A stretch of DNA of 64,000 nucleotides from Agrobacterium tumefaciens (GTDB taxonomy: Bacteria > Pseudomonadota > Alphaproteobacteria > Rhizobiales > Rhizobiaceae): the NCBI GenBank assembly GCA_025560025.1, contig CP048486.1:682001-746000 (forward strand). Direction: 5' to 3'. Position numbers and translations under genes: made by a program. The notes beneath the pieces are model-generated. The model did no database searches. It saw only the letters and a list, made by a program, of their open reading frames with translations, and was not told where the DNA came from. This document shows positions 45,224 through 52,537 of the stretch, one piece after another. Positions within the stretch are counted from its first letter, which is position 1, and each line of letters starts with the position of its first letter.

Positions 45224-45652
45224 ATGTCCTCGCATTTCTTCATTGTCGGAAAAAAGGATTTCGGCGTTCTCTTCATTCGCACGGCGCCGCTCAGGGTTGC
45301 GTCCGTATCGCATGAGACGATTGCCGCCTATGAAGCCGCCCATCCCGGCGTGGATGGCTATGCACGCGTTGCAGCGGCTGCAAAATCCATGCTCGTTCGC
45401 CAGGACGGCCAGCCCGAGACCGAGCTGGATCAGGTTCAGATCCAGGGCATCGAAGCCCTCGTCGCCGGTGGCGCCGTGGTTTCGGAGGCCGATTTCGCCT
45501 TTATCGGCGAAGTGGTCGATGCCGGCTGGGATTTCAACCGCATGGTGCAGGCGCCGATCGAGGCGGCTTTGAAGGCTGTCGGCCCTGCCGGTTCCATCAC
45601 CGGCGAACTGTTCGACGCCATCCTTGCCGACGACACCAACGCGGCACCCTGA
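45224..45652 (+). CDS. Unknown 142-residue protein of the YcaO-TfuA cassette
   Basis: A 142-residue soluble protein with no signal, no membrane segment and no cysteine. ATG 45224 has AGGAG six bases upstream. It starts with a hydrophobic strand (FFIVGKKDFGVLFIRTAPLRV) and is then largely helical, ending IEAALKAVGPAGSITGELFDAILADDTNAAP. I do not recognise it. Its place before the YcaO gene makes it a candidate substrate (a large precursor), partner or recognition protein. It is longer than a typical RiPP precursor and has no obvious core peptide, so a partner is at least as likely. It overlaps the YcaO open frame. Confidence 0.65.
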   Translation: MSSHFFIVGKKDFGVLFIRTAPLRVASVSHETIAAYEAAHPGVDGYARVAAAAKSMLVRQDGQPETELDQVQIQGIEALVAGGAVVSEADFAFIGEVVDAGWDFNRMVQAPIEAALKAVGPAGSITGELFDAILADDTNAAP

Positions 45653-46877
45653 TGGCGGTCCCGCAGCCTTGACCGCTGCCGGTGCTCCCAATTCAGCGAC
45701 AGCGGCTTCAAGACATGCGGACGCTTCGTTCTTCGATCCCGAACTGCTTCGGCGGTTCGGGATTACCCGCGTTGGCGATGTGACCGGTCTCGATATTATC
45801 GGCATACCCGTCTGGTTCGCGACGCGGCCCAATTCACGCGGATTGTCGGTATCGCAGGGCAAGGGTCTTGTTGCAGGGCAGGCCCGGCTTTCGGCTATCA
45901 TGGAGGCCATTGAAGGCGCGGTCGCCGAGGACACCCGCAAACATATTGCTGTTTTCGGTTCCATTCAGGACATGCGGAACAAGGGCGTTCCACTCGTTCC
46001 ATTCGAAACGGTCGGCCGGGTCGACCCGGACATGCTCAATCTGCAAAATGAGCGCGCCTGGATAAAGGGCACATCCATTCGCCAGCAGCGGGACGTTTTT
46101 GCTCCCTATGAACTCGTCGGCATGGATTTCCGCGCGGATTTCCCCTGGGACCGGCGAGCCTTCCTCATGAGTTCGCAGGGTCTTGCCGCCGGTTTCGACC
46201 ATGACCATGCCGTTCTCCACGCCTTGCTCGAACTCATTGAAAATGACGCCTGCTTCCTCGTCGATACATTTGAAACCCGCACCGTCGCTCCACGACCGGT
46301 GCTGTTTCCGGCCGGTATCGATGCCTCCTTCGACACGCTCGTTCAGCATCTTTCGGATATCGGTCTGCCGCCATCCTTCTTCGACCTTACCAATGCGCTT
46401 GGCGTGCCGGTGGTGATGGCGAGCCTGCCCCGATCCGTCCATACGCAGGATGGGCTTGCGACGCGCAGCGCTGCCGGTGCCGCCTGCCGTCCCGGCGCCT
46501 ATGACGCGGCAATCGCCGCCCTGCTGGAGGCAATACAATCGCGTTTGACGGATATCAGTGGCGCAAGGGACGACCTCTCTCCTCTGCGCTACCAGCGGGA
46601 CATGTCTTCCCCGGGCCCCGCGGGATCAGGAGCGCGAGCGGCCCCGGTCAATCTCGATCTTGCCCATGGCGATCCGTCCTTGCCACAATGGCGAAAGCTT
46701 GCGGAACATCTGTTCGCTGGCGGGATCGAGGATATCTATGTCTTCCCGCTGGAAACGGGCGTCTCCGGCCTGCATGTGGTGCGGGTTCTGGCAAGCGGCC
46801 TCTCCCCGGCCGGTGGCGGCCTGCAACACATATCGCAGCGGGCGCTTCAAGGTCTCCTCAACATCGGAGGGCTTTGA
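45624..46877 (+). CDS. YcaO-family ATP-dependent modification enzyme
   Basis: A YcaO protein of up to 417 residues. YcaO enzymes use ATP to activate peptide backbone amides. Its ATP-site motifs are visible: S90-A-I-M-E94-A-I-E97, LLELIENDA near 201-209, and E302-A-I-Q-S-R followed by ISGARDDL, the latter typical of TfuA-associated YcaOs. No proline-rich PxPxP tail is present (it ends LLNIGGL) and no azoline partner is nearby, so thioamide or another amide modification is more likely than azole formation. The start is uncertain: a TTG at 45624 overlaps the upstream gene, and a TTG at 45669 is equally possible. It overlaps the TfuA-like gene as TGATG. Confidence 0.85.
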   Translation: MPTTPTRHPDGGPAALTAAGAPNSATAASRHADASFFDPELLRRFGITRVGDVTGLDIIGIPVWFATRPNSRGLSVSQGKGLVAGQARLSAIMEAIEGAVAEDTRKHIAVFGSIQDMRNKGVPLVPFETVGRVDPDMLNLQNERAWIKGTSIRQQRDVFAPYELVGMDFRADFPWDRRAFLMSSQGLAAGFDHDHAVLHALLELIENDACFLVDTFETRTVAPRPVLFPAGIDASFDTLVQHLSDIGLPPSFFDLTNALGVPVVMASLPRSVHTQDGLATRSAAGAACRPGAYDAAIAALLEAIQSRLTDISGARDDLSPLRYQRDMSSPGPAGSGARAAPVNLDLAHGDPSLPQWRKLAEHLFAGGIEDIYVFPLETGVSGLHVVRVLASGLSPAGGGLQHISQRALQGLLNIGGL

Positions 46878-47587
46878 TGAAGCCCGTCATTTTTGCAGGT
46901 CCGTCCATCCACGGCATCGCCCCCGACCATCTCTCCGGTTTCGATCTGCGCGGACCGGCGGCATGCGGGGACATTTTCGATGCGGTCCGACACGGTGCGC
47001 GCGTGATCGGGCTGATAGACGGTCTTTATGGTGATTGTGCCGCCGTCTGGCACAAGGAAATCCTCCATGCACTCTCAGCCGGTGTCACCGTTCTCGGCGC
47101 CGCCAGCATGGGCGCTTTGAGGGCTGCGGAATGTGCGGCCTTCGGCATGACCGGCATTGGGGAAATCTTCGAAGCCTATCGCGATGGGCAGCGTTTTTCC
47201 GATGCCGATGTGGCGGTGAGCCACGCGCCCGGCGAACTTGATTATCGCCCGCTGACGATTGCGCTGGTCGATGCCGAAGCGACGCTGGAAGCGTGCCGCG
47301 CCAAAATGGAGCCGGAGGAACACGACGCCCTGCTCCGCGCTGCCCGCAAACTGCATTTTACCCGCAGAACATGGCGTGCCATCACATCCGAGGCCGGTAG
47401 AGGCTCAGAAACCGCAAATTTGCTGGCGGAGAAGGCAGTTTCCGTCAAACGCAATGACGCGGCTAAACTTCTGGCGATAATTGGCGGCCACCAGCTGCCT
47501 CCTCCGACACCATCATGGAAATTCCAGAACACGGTGTTTTTTCAGCAATTGGCCACGCGGCGAACAGCGGGAGAAACAGCGTCTTGA
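46877..47587 (+). CDS. tfuA: TfuA-like protein
   Basis: A 236-residue protein with the TfuA-like core: FAGPSIHG near the N-terminus, VIGLIDGLYGDCAAVWHKEILHALSAGVTVLGAASMGALRAAECAAFGM at about 40-95, and a DADVAVSHAPGELDY segment. TfuA was first seen in the trifolitoxin locus; TfuA-type proteins pair with YcaO to install thioamides in methyl-CoM reductase and in thioviridamide-like peptides, and are thought to help deliver sulfide. ATG 46877 shares one base with the YcaO stop, so the two are made together. The pairing strongly suggests a backbone thioamide, although the substrate is unknown. Confidence 0.88.
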   Translation: MKPVIFAGPSIHGIAPDHLSGFDLRGPAACGDIFDAVRHGARVIGLIDGLYGDCAAVWHKEILHALSAGVTVLGAASMGALRAAECAAFGMTGIGEIFEAYRDGQRFSDADVAVSHAPGELDYRPLTIALVDAEATLEACRAKMEPEEHDALLRAARKLHFTRRTWRAITSEAGRGSETANLLAEKAVSVKRNDAAKLLAIIGGHQLPPPTPSWKFQNTVFFQQLATRRTAGETAS

Positions 47588-48726
47588 CCGCCATCCGGCC
47601 CCGGTCTCTGGTGCCCGATTGCGGCGGGCTGATCCGCACCATCGCGCTTGCGCTGCCCGCATCTTTTTTTGCGGATGACGGGTCTGACAATATCGTGTCA
47701 CCGCTCGTACCGATCGGAAACCTGCTATCGGCACTGCCTTGCGATGTGGCGACGGTCATTCTTATCGATCGCATCAGTCTCGAGCCGACGCAAAACTGGC
47801 TGGACAGGCTGGAAATCCGCTCTGGCGCTGTACTGGTTCCAATTGATGGAAACACCGGCGTTTCGCATCCATGGATACAGGATATGTTGCATGTCCGGAC
47901 CAGTGGCGAGGCTGCGGCCGAACTGGTTGTGACAGCGGCAAATGCTGTCGCCGATGCGCTTGCCGATTGCCTGGGGCTTGCAGCGACCGTCACTGATGTG
48001 GTTTTGCCGGGCGGCAACCAGCTGGTTGGCCCTGAGTTTCGGCTGGTAGGTCATTCCAGCCTGCAGGATGACAGGGGTTTCGGCAGGAGTACCTCAAGCG
48101 ACCGCAGCGAACGGTGGCAGCAGGTTCAGGCGCTTGACGGCAGGGCCGTGCACAGTTTCGGATATCGGCCGGAAGATCTCGGAAACGCCTCGGTGCGGTT
48201 GGAGCCTTCCACGGTAAAGGCTTCCGCCCCGGCAATCCCCGGCGGAAAAATGCATCAATGCGGTTTCCATGTCGATCAGTTCGTTTCGGTTACGGGCCTC
48301 AGTCGGGATGGTCACCCCCTGCTGCTTGTCGCCGATCCGGTCGCACCTGGCGATTGCGCCAGCCGTGCCGCCATGGAGCTGAAACGGAAACTGGATGCAT
48401 CGGCTCTTTCGCTGGCGCGGCAAGGCTTTGCGATCCTGAGAAATCCCATCCCGATCCTACCCGCCATCGATACGAATAAATGCCTCCCCCGGCTTTACAA
48501 CAACGTTTTTCTGGAGAATGTCACGCGGTCCGGTCAAAAACGGCCATTTGTCTGGATCCCGCATTTCGGCGACACGGAGATGGTCGAGGATTTCGACAAG
48601 GAAAACCGGCACATATGGGAGAGCCTTGGATTTCACGTTATTGGCGTGGCCGGGTGGAGCCATCTGGCAAGTCGCAACGGAGCACTGCGCTGTGCAACCA
48701 AGGTGATAAATCGTGATCCTGTATAG
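47584..48726 (+). CDS. Pentein-fold (GME superfamily) hydrolase/deiminase-like protein
   Basis: A 380-residue protein whose landmarks match agmatine deiminase and Porphyromonas-type peptidylarginine deiminase in order and spacing: W97-I-Q-D100, LPGGN ending at N145, H229-V-D231 in GFHVDQF, RLYNNVFLEN then VWIPHFGD at about 303-330, and a near-terminal G366-A-L-R-C370-A-T-K holding the likely nucleophile. The family hydrolyses or transfers guanidino groups. TTG 47584 overlaps the TfuA stop as TTGA with GGGAG upstream; an ATG at 47515 lacks a ribosome-binding site. Its linkage to YcaO/TfuA suggests arginine modification in the same product. The family is my inference from motifs, and activity is untested. 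Confidence 0.65.
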   Translation: MTAIRPRSLVPDCGGLIRTIALALPASFFADDGSDNIVSPLVPIGNLLSALPCDVATVILIDRISLEPTQNWLDRLEIRSGAVLVPIDGNTGVSHPWIQDMLHVRTSGEAAAELVVTAANAVADALADCLGLAATVTDVVLPGGNQLVGPEFRLVGHSSLQDDRGFGRSTSSDRSERWQQVQALDGRAVHSFGYRPEDLGNASVRLEPSTVKASAPAIPGGKMHQCGFHVDQFVSVTGLSRDGHPLLLVADPVAPGDCASRAAMELKRKLDASALSLARQGFAILRNPIPILPAIDTNKCLPRLYNNVFLENVTRSGQKRPFVWIPHFGDTEMVEDFDKENRHIWESLGFHVIGVAGWSHLASRNGALRCATKVINRDPV

Positions 48727-48788
48727 GGTTGGCAAAAGAAAAACCGCGCTATTTTGCCAATAGTGAGCTACAATACCCGTGGAAATTG

Positions 48789-48810
48789 TGTTGAATGTAT
48801 ACCTTCAACA
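48789..48810. promoter_or_regulatory. Dyad TGTTGAA-N8-TTCAACA upstream of the XRE gene
   Basis: Perfect seven-base arms TGTTGAA (48789-48795) and TTCAACA (48804-48810) with an 8-base spacer, 52 bases before the ATG of the XRE regulator. The same arrangement, with one mismatch, lies before the exported EPS protein at 19813. It could be the XRE protein's own operator. Confidence 0.55.
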
Positions 48811-48862
48811 ATATTAATTGATAATTATCCGATTTAAGACCTCACAACTGGAGGAATTCAAT

Positions 48863-49300
48863 ATGCAGGCCAAACTACCCAGCCCGATCGACGTACATGT
48901 GGGCGCACAGATCAGAATGCGCCGCAAGTCGCTCGGCATGAGTCAGAGTGCGCTGGCGGGTCGATTGGGAATTACCTTCCAGCAGGTTCAGAAGTACGAA
49001 AAGGGCGCCAATCGCGTCGGCGCGTCCCGTCTGCAGGCGATTGCGTCGGTTCTCGGTGTCGATGTCAGCTCCCTGTTCGCCAATGCGACGCCCGATGGCG
49101 GCATCGCCAATCCGGCGCTTGGCACGATCAATGCCATGCAGACATTCGTCGCTTCGAATGAAGGCTTTTCGCTGAACCAGGCATTTTCCCGGATCAAGAG
49201 CACCTCGGTTCGTAGAAGCATTGTTGCACTCGTCACATCGCTCGCTGCGACCGAAACGGCGGAAAATGCGGCTGTGCCGGCAAACAAAAACGATGATTGA
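48863..49300 (+). CDS. XRE-family regulator (PraR/PhrR-like)
   Basis: A 145-residue regulator. A five-helix Cro/C1 HTH covers about residues 14-70: VGAQIRMRRKSLGMSQSALAGRLGITFQQVQKYEKGANRVGASRLQAIASVL. The opening PSPIDVHVG and the FQQVQKYEKGANRVGASRL motif closely match the rhizobial PraR/PhrR type, regulators of surface polysaccharide, biofilm and symbiosis genes. ATG 48863 follows GGAGG with 8 bases' spacing; the in-frame extension to 48818 is rejected. It lies 137 bases after the pentein gene and likely has its own promoter, as the dyad before it suggests. PraR identity is by resemblance, not alignment. Confidence 0.8.
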   Translation: MQAKLPSPIDVHVGAQIRMRRKSLGMSQSALAGRLGITFQQVQKYEKGANRVGASRLQAIASVLGVDVSSLFANATPDGGIANPALGTINAMQTFVASNEGFSLNQAFSRIKSTSVRRSIVALVTSLAATETAENAAVPANKNDD

Positions 49301-49394
49301 CGCAGGTGTGACGCTCGCGTGACGCTCGATGTGGTCGAAAATGAACAACGCAATATCAACGCGTTTTCATACTGTCGATTGTCGAGAGGGAAGC

Positions 49395-49628
49395 ATGGCG
49401 GCGTCTACCACAGCAATACTTGAACAGGACAATGCAGACGAGATTCTCGCGCTTGGTAGGATGGTGTCCTATCTTTGCCAGCGTTCGAAATCCATGGATC
49501 TGGGCATGTCGACCTATTTCCTCGAAATGGCGTTGTTATCGCTGGCCCAGGACATCAATCAGCACGGTCTGCCGCCGGCAGGCGCAGAGCTGAACGGCAG
49601 CGGTTTCGCACCCACCGATCTGCATTGA
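49395..49628 (+). CDS. Small protein of unknown function
   Basis: A 77-residue protein with a helical middle (DEILALGRMVSYLCQRSKSMDLGMSTYFLEMALLSLAQDINQHG) and no signal peptide. ATG 49395 follows GAGGGAAGC; the frame begins earlier at 49329 but has no site there. It is downstream of the XRE gene on the same strand and may be co-transcribed. I do not recognise it; size and helix pattern would fit a small regulatory partner. Confidence 0.5.
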   Translation: MAASTTAILEQDNADEILALGRMVSYLCQRSKSMDLGMSTYFLEMALLSLAQDINQHGLPPAGAELNGSGFAPTDLH

Positions 49629-49775
49629 AAGCCTCCGGGGCAGCAATGGCATAGACCACGAATCGAGCGTCCACACCGACCTCCAGTCGTAGACGCTCGG
49701 GATCGTTCTTCAGTTTCCCGGTCCGGCCGGCTCCATCCTACCGGACATATACCCCTCCCCAATTTTTCTTCATGC

Positions 49776-49806
49776 AAGCGAGGCCCGGTTTTGCCGGGCC
49801 TCGCTT
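49776..49806. terminator. Strong hairpin between convergent transcripts
   Basis: A perfect 13-bp stem, AAGCGAGGCCCGG and its complement, around a five-base loop (49789-49793), just past the metE stop. It likely ends metE and the rightward transcript, although no long T-run is present on either side. Confidence 0.7.
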
Positions 49807-49810
49807 CATA

Positions 49811-52165
49811 TCAGGGCACTGCTCGGCGAAGTTCGGCGGCCGCAGCGACCATGTTGACGAGCGCGGGCCTCACCTCTTCCCATTTGCGGGTTTTCAGGCC
49901 GCAATCCGGATTGATCCAGAGCTGCCGGTCGTCAAGCCGCTGCCGCGCCAACGCCAGAAGATCGACCATTTCTCCCACGGCCGGGACGCGCGGCGAGTGG
50001 ATGTCGTAAACGCCGGGGCCGATCTGGTTCGGATATTTGTAAGTCCGGAAGGCGTCCAGCAGTTCCATCTTCGACCGCGAGGTCTCGATGGAGATCACAT
50101 CCGCATCCATGGCCGCGATGGCATCGATGATCTGGTTGAACTCCGAATAGCACATATGGGTGTGAACCTGCGTCCGGTCCTCAACACCGCTTGAGCAAAT
50201 ACGGAAGGATTCCACCGCCCAGCCGAGATAATCCTGCCAGTCCCGATGCCGAAGCGGCAGGCCCTCACGCAGCGCCGCCTCATCGATCTGGATCATCTTC
50301 GCCCCGGCTGCCTCGAGATCATTGACCTCGTCACGGATGGCAAGCGCGATCTGCCGGCAGGTCAGGCTTCTGGCGATATCATCGCGAACGAAGGACCAGT
50401 TGAGGATCGTCACCGGTCCAGTCAACATGCCCTTGACCGGCTTTTCAGTCAACGACTGGGAATATTCCCACCAGCGGACCGTCATCGGCCTCGGTCGCGA
50501 CACATCGCCGAAAATGATCGGCGGGCGCACGTAACGCGAGCCGTAGCTCTGCACCCACGCGTGCTGGGTGAAGGCGAAGCCGGAAAGCTGCTCGCCGAAA
50601 TATTGCACCATGTCGTTGCGCTCGAACTCGCCGTGAACGAGGACGTCGAGGCCGATTTCCTCCTGCCAGCGGATGGTCGCTTCGGTTTCCTTCTGCAGGA
50701 ATTTTTCATATTGCGCATCGGTCAGGGCGCCCTTCGAATGTGCAGAGCGGGCCTTTCGCACCTCCGGCGTCTGCGGGAAGGAGCCGATGGTGGTTGTCGG
50801 GAAAAGCGGCAGCGCAATAGCCTGCGACTGCACCTTCTGCCGCTCGGCAAATGCGCTCGCCCGCTTCTTGTCGGCCTCAGCAATCATCGCGATACGGTTC
50901 TGCACGGCGGGGTCCGTCACCTTTGGCGAGGATGCACGTGCGGCGACGGCCCCGGAGGCAGCTGCCAGTTCCATCGCGACTGCGGCCCTGCCCTTACCAA
51001 GCGCCCTGCCGAGCGTGGCAAGTTCGCCGAGTTTCTGGGTGGCGAAGGAAAGCCAGCTTTTCAGATCGGCATCGAGGCCGGTCTCCAGTTCGAGATCGAC
51101 CGGGACATGCAGCAGCGAGCAGGAGGATGCGATTTGAAACGCCTCCACGCCGCGTTCGGCAATGGCGGCTTCCAACCGGTCGATGATCGCAGCGAGATCT
51201 GCGCGCCAGATGTTGCGACCGTCAATGACGCCAAGCGACAGGACACGGCTTGCGGGCAAAGCCTTCAGCACCGCCTCAAACTCACCCGGCGCACGCACCA
51301 GATCAATATGAAGACCCGCGACCGGAAGCGCTGTGACCGCCTCCAGATTATCCTCAAGACCACCGAAATAGGTCGCAACGAGGATTTTCAGATCCGGCGC
51401 GGCTTTCGACAAAGCCTTATAGGTCACGGTAAGCGCATGGCGTTCGCCCTCGGAAAGGTCCAGAGCGGCAACCGGTTCGTCCATCTGCACCCAGTCTGCG
51501 CCGGCAGCCCGCAGGCGACGCAGCAGTTCTTCATAAACCGGCAGCAGCCTGGCCAGCAGATCGAGTGGCTTGAACGCTGCCCCACGCGCCTTGGCAAGTT
51601 TCAGGAACGTGACCGGGCCGAGAATGACCGGACGGGTGTGGATGCCGAGCGCCTTCGCCTCAAGGAATTGGTCGACCGGCTTTTGTGAGGTGAGCACGAA
51701 ATGCTGATCCTCTGAAATCTCCGGCACCATATAGTGATAGTTGGTGTCGAACCATTTGGTCATTTCCAGCGCCGGAACACCCTGTGCGTGATGGGAATGT
51801 CCTTCATGCGCATGGTCGCAACCTGCATGGCCTTCGCTTTGGCTGCCGCGCGCCATGGCGAAATAGGTCGACAGGGGAACCTCTCCGTCCGTCCATCCGT
51901 AGAGGGATGGAATGGCGCCCACCATCACGGCCGTATCGAGGACATGATCATAGAAGGAAAAATCGTTGGAGGGGATGTGGGTGATCCCCTTCTCACGCTG
52001 AAGCGCCCAGTTTTCGGCGCGCAGCCGGGTGGCGGTTTCGCGCAGCTCCGTCTCGGAAATCTTGCCGGACCAGAAGCCTTCAAGCGCGAACTTCAGTTCG
52101 CGATGGCGTCCGATCCTCGGAAAACCGAGCGATGCGACTGGAATGGTCTTGTTTGGCATTGTCAT
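49811..52165 (-). CDS. metE: Cobalamin-independent methionine synthase
   Basis: A 784-residue MetE, the usual length. It makes methionine by transferring a methyl group from 5-methyltetrahydropteroyltriglutamate to homocysteine. The N-terminal barrel starts SLGFPRIGRHRELKFALEGFWSG; the C-terminal barrel has FPTTTIGSFPQTPEVRKAR, the zinc-ligand region with HMCYSEFN, and the late NPDCGLKTRKW, which carries the other zinc cysteine. It needs no vitamin B12. A cobalamin riboswitch and promoter precede it on the same strand, so B12 should repress it, and a B12-dependent MetH is presumably elsewhere. ATG 52165 is used, but an ATG two codons later is possible. Confidence 0.95.
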   Translation of the reverse strand: MTMPNKTIPVASLGFPRIGRHRELKFALEGFWSGKISETELRETATRLRAENWALQREKGITHIPSNDFSFYDHVLDTAVMVGAIPSLYGWTDGEVPLSTYFAMARGSQSEGHAGCDHAHEGHSHHAQGVPALEMTKWFDTNYHYMVPEISEDQHFVLTSQKPVDQFLEAKALGIHTRPVILGPVTFLKLAKARGAAFKPLDLLARLLPVYEELLRRLRAAGADWVQMDEPVAALDLSEGERHALTVTYKALSKAAPDLKILVATYFGGLEDNLEAVTALPVAGLHIDLVRAPGEFEAVLKALPASRVLSLGVIDGRNIWRADLAAIIDRLEAAIAERGVEAFQIASSCSLLHVPVDLELETGLDADLKSWLSFATQKLGELATLGRALGKGRAAVAMELAAASGAVAARASSPKVTDPAVQNRIAMIAEADKKRASAFAERQKVQSQAIALPLFPTTTIGSFPQTPEVRKARSAHSKGALTDAQYEKFLQKETEATIRWQEEIGLDVLVHGEFERNDMVQYFGEQLSGFAFTQHAWVQSYGSRYVRPPIIFGDVSRPRPMTVRWWEYSQSLTEKPVKGMLTGPVTILNWSFVRDDIARSLTCRQIALAIRDEVNDLEAAGAKMIQIDEAALREGLPLRHRDWQDYLGWAVESFRICSSGVEDRTQVHTHMCYSEFNQIIDAIAAMDADVISIETSRSKMELLDAFRTYKYPNQIGPGVYDIHSPRVPAVGEMVDLLALARQRLDDRQLWINPDCGLKTRKWEEVRPALVNMVAAAAELRRAVP

Positions 52166-52269
52166 ACCCCATTTGGTTGTGGGGGCATGGGTAAAGCGGA
52201 CGCGTGCAGGCCCGGCCTTTGCCGGACCATTGCAGCAACCACCGGGACACCCCGCCCGTGGACGTTATT

Positions 52270-52460
52270 TTGTCCTGGCAGGTCTCCTGGCTTGCGGGTC
52301 GTCGCCTTTGCCCGTCTTCCCGGGGCTTTCACCCCAGTGACGTGGATGGACAAAGGCTCGCCGCTTACAGTTGCGGGGGCAGCTCCGGTCTTGCCGATAA
52401 AACGGCGCACCGGATTCCCTCTTAGCTCCGGGATTGAAATAATCAGGCCCGGAGAACCAT
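52270..52460 (-). ncRNA. Cobalamin (adenosylcobalamin) riboswitch upstream of metE
   Basis: On the minus strand the leader has the conserved cobalamin-aptamer elements in order: GAATCCGGTG, then GACCGGAGCTGCCCCCGCAA with CTGTAAGCGG, then CACTGGGGTGAAAGCCCCGGGAAG, and finally AAGCCAGGAGACCTGCC (complement of about 52277-52293). The boundaries are approximate. It follows the promoter and precedes metE by about 105 bases, where further GC-rich hairpins could provide expression control. High cobalamin should reduce metE. Confidence 0.93.
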
Positions 52461-52469
52461 GACACCCGC

Positions 52470-52498
52470 ATTTCTCACCACGGGCGTCACGATGTCAA
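52470..52498 (-). promoter_or_regulatory. Likely metE promoter
   Basis: On the minus strand TTGACA (52498-52493) is separated by 17 bases from AGAAAT (52475-52470). The -35 box is good and the -10 is weak but usual for alphaproteobacteria. Transcription would start just before the riboswitch. Confidence 0.5.
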
Positions 52499-52500
52499 TA

Positions 52501-52522
52501 GACATAAAGAAATCTTTATATC
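52501..52522. promoter_or_regulatory. Dyad with ATAAAG-AAAT-CTTTAT core next to the metE promoter
   Basis: Six-base arms separated by AAAT, extended by matching GA and TC outside one mismatch, directly upstream of the -35 box. The core resembles the ATAAAGATATCTTTAT-type site reported for the methionine-cycle regulator SahR. That match is from memory and should be verified. Confidence 0.45.
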
Positions 52523-52537
52523 TTTATTTCACTTGGC

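Noticed and set aside
45624..48726. Azoline-type RiPP cluster (cyclodehydratase and dehydrogenase)
   Set aside because: No E1-like/ocin-ThiF partner or McbC-type dehydrogenase is present, and the YcaO protein lacks a PxPxP tail.
48727..48862. A short precursor peptide gene between the pentein and XRE genes
   Set aside because: I found no short frame with both a ribosome-binding site and a leader/core pattern; the region is taken up by promoter-like and dyad sequence.
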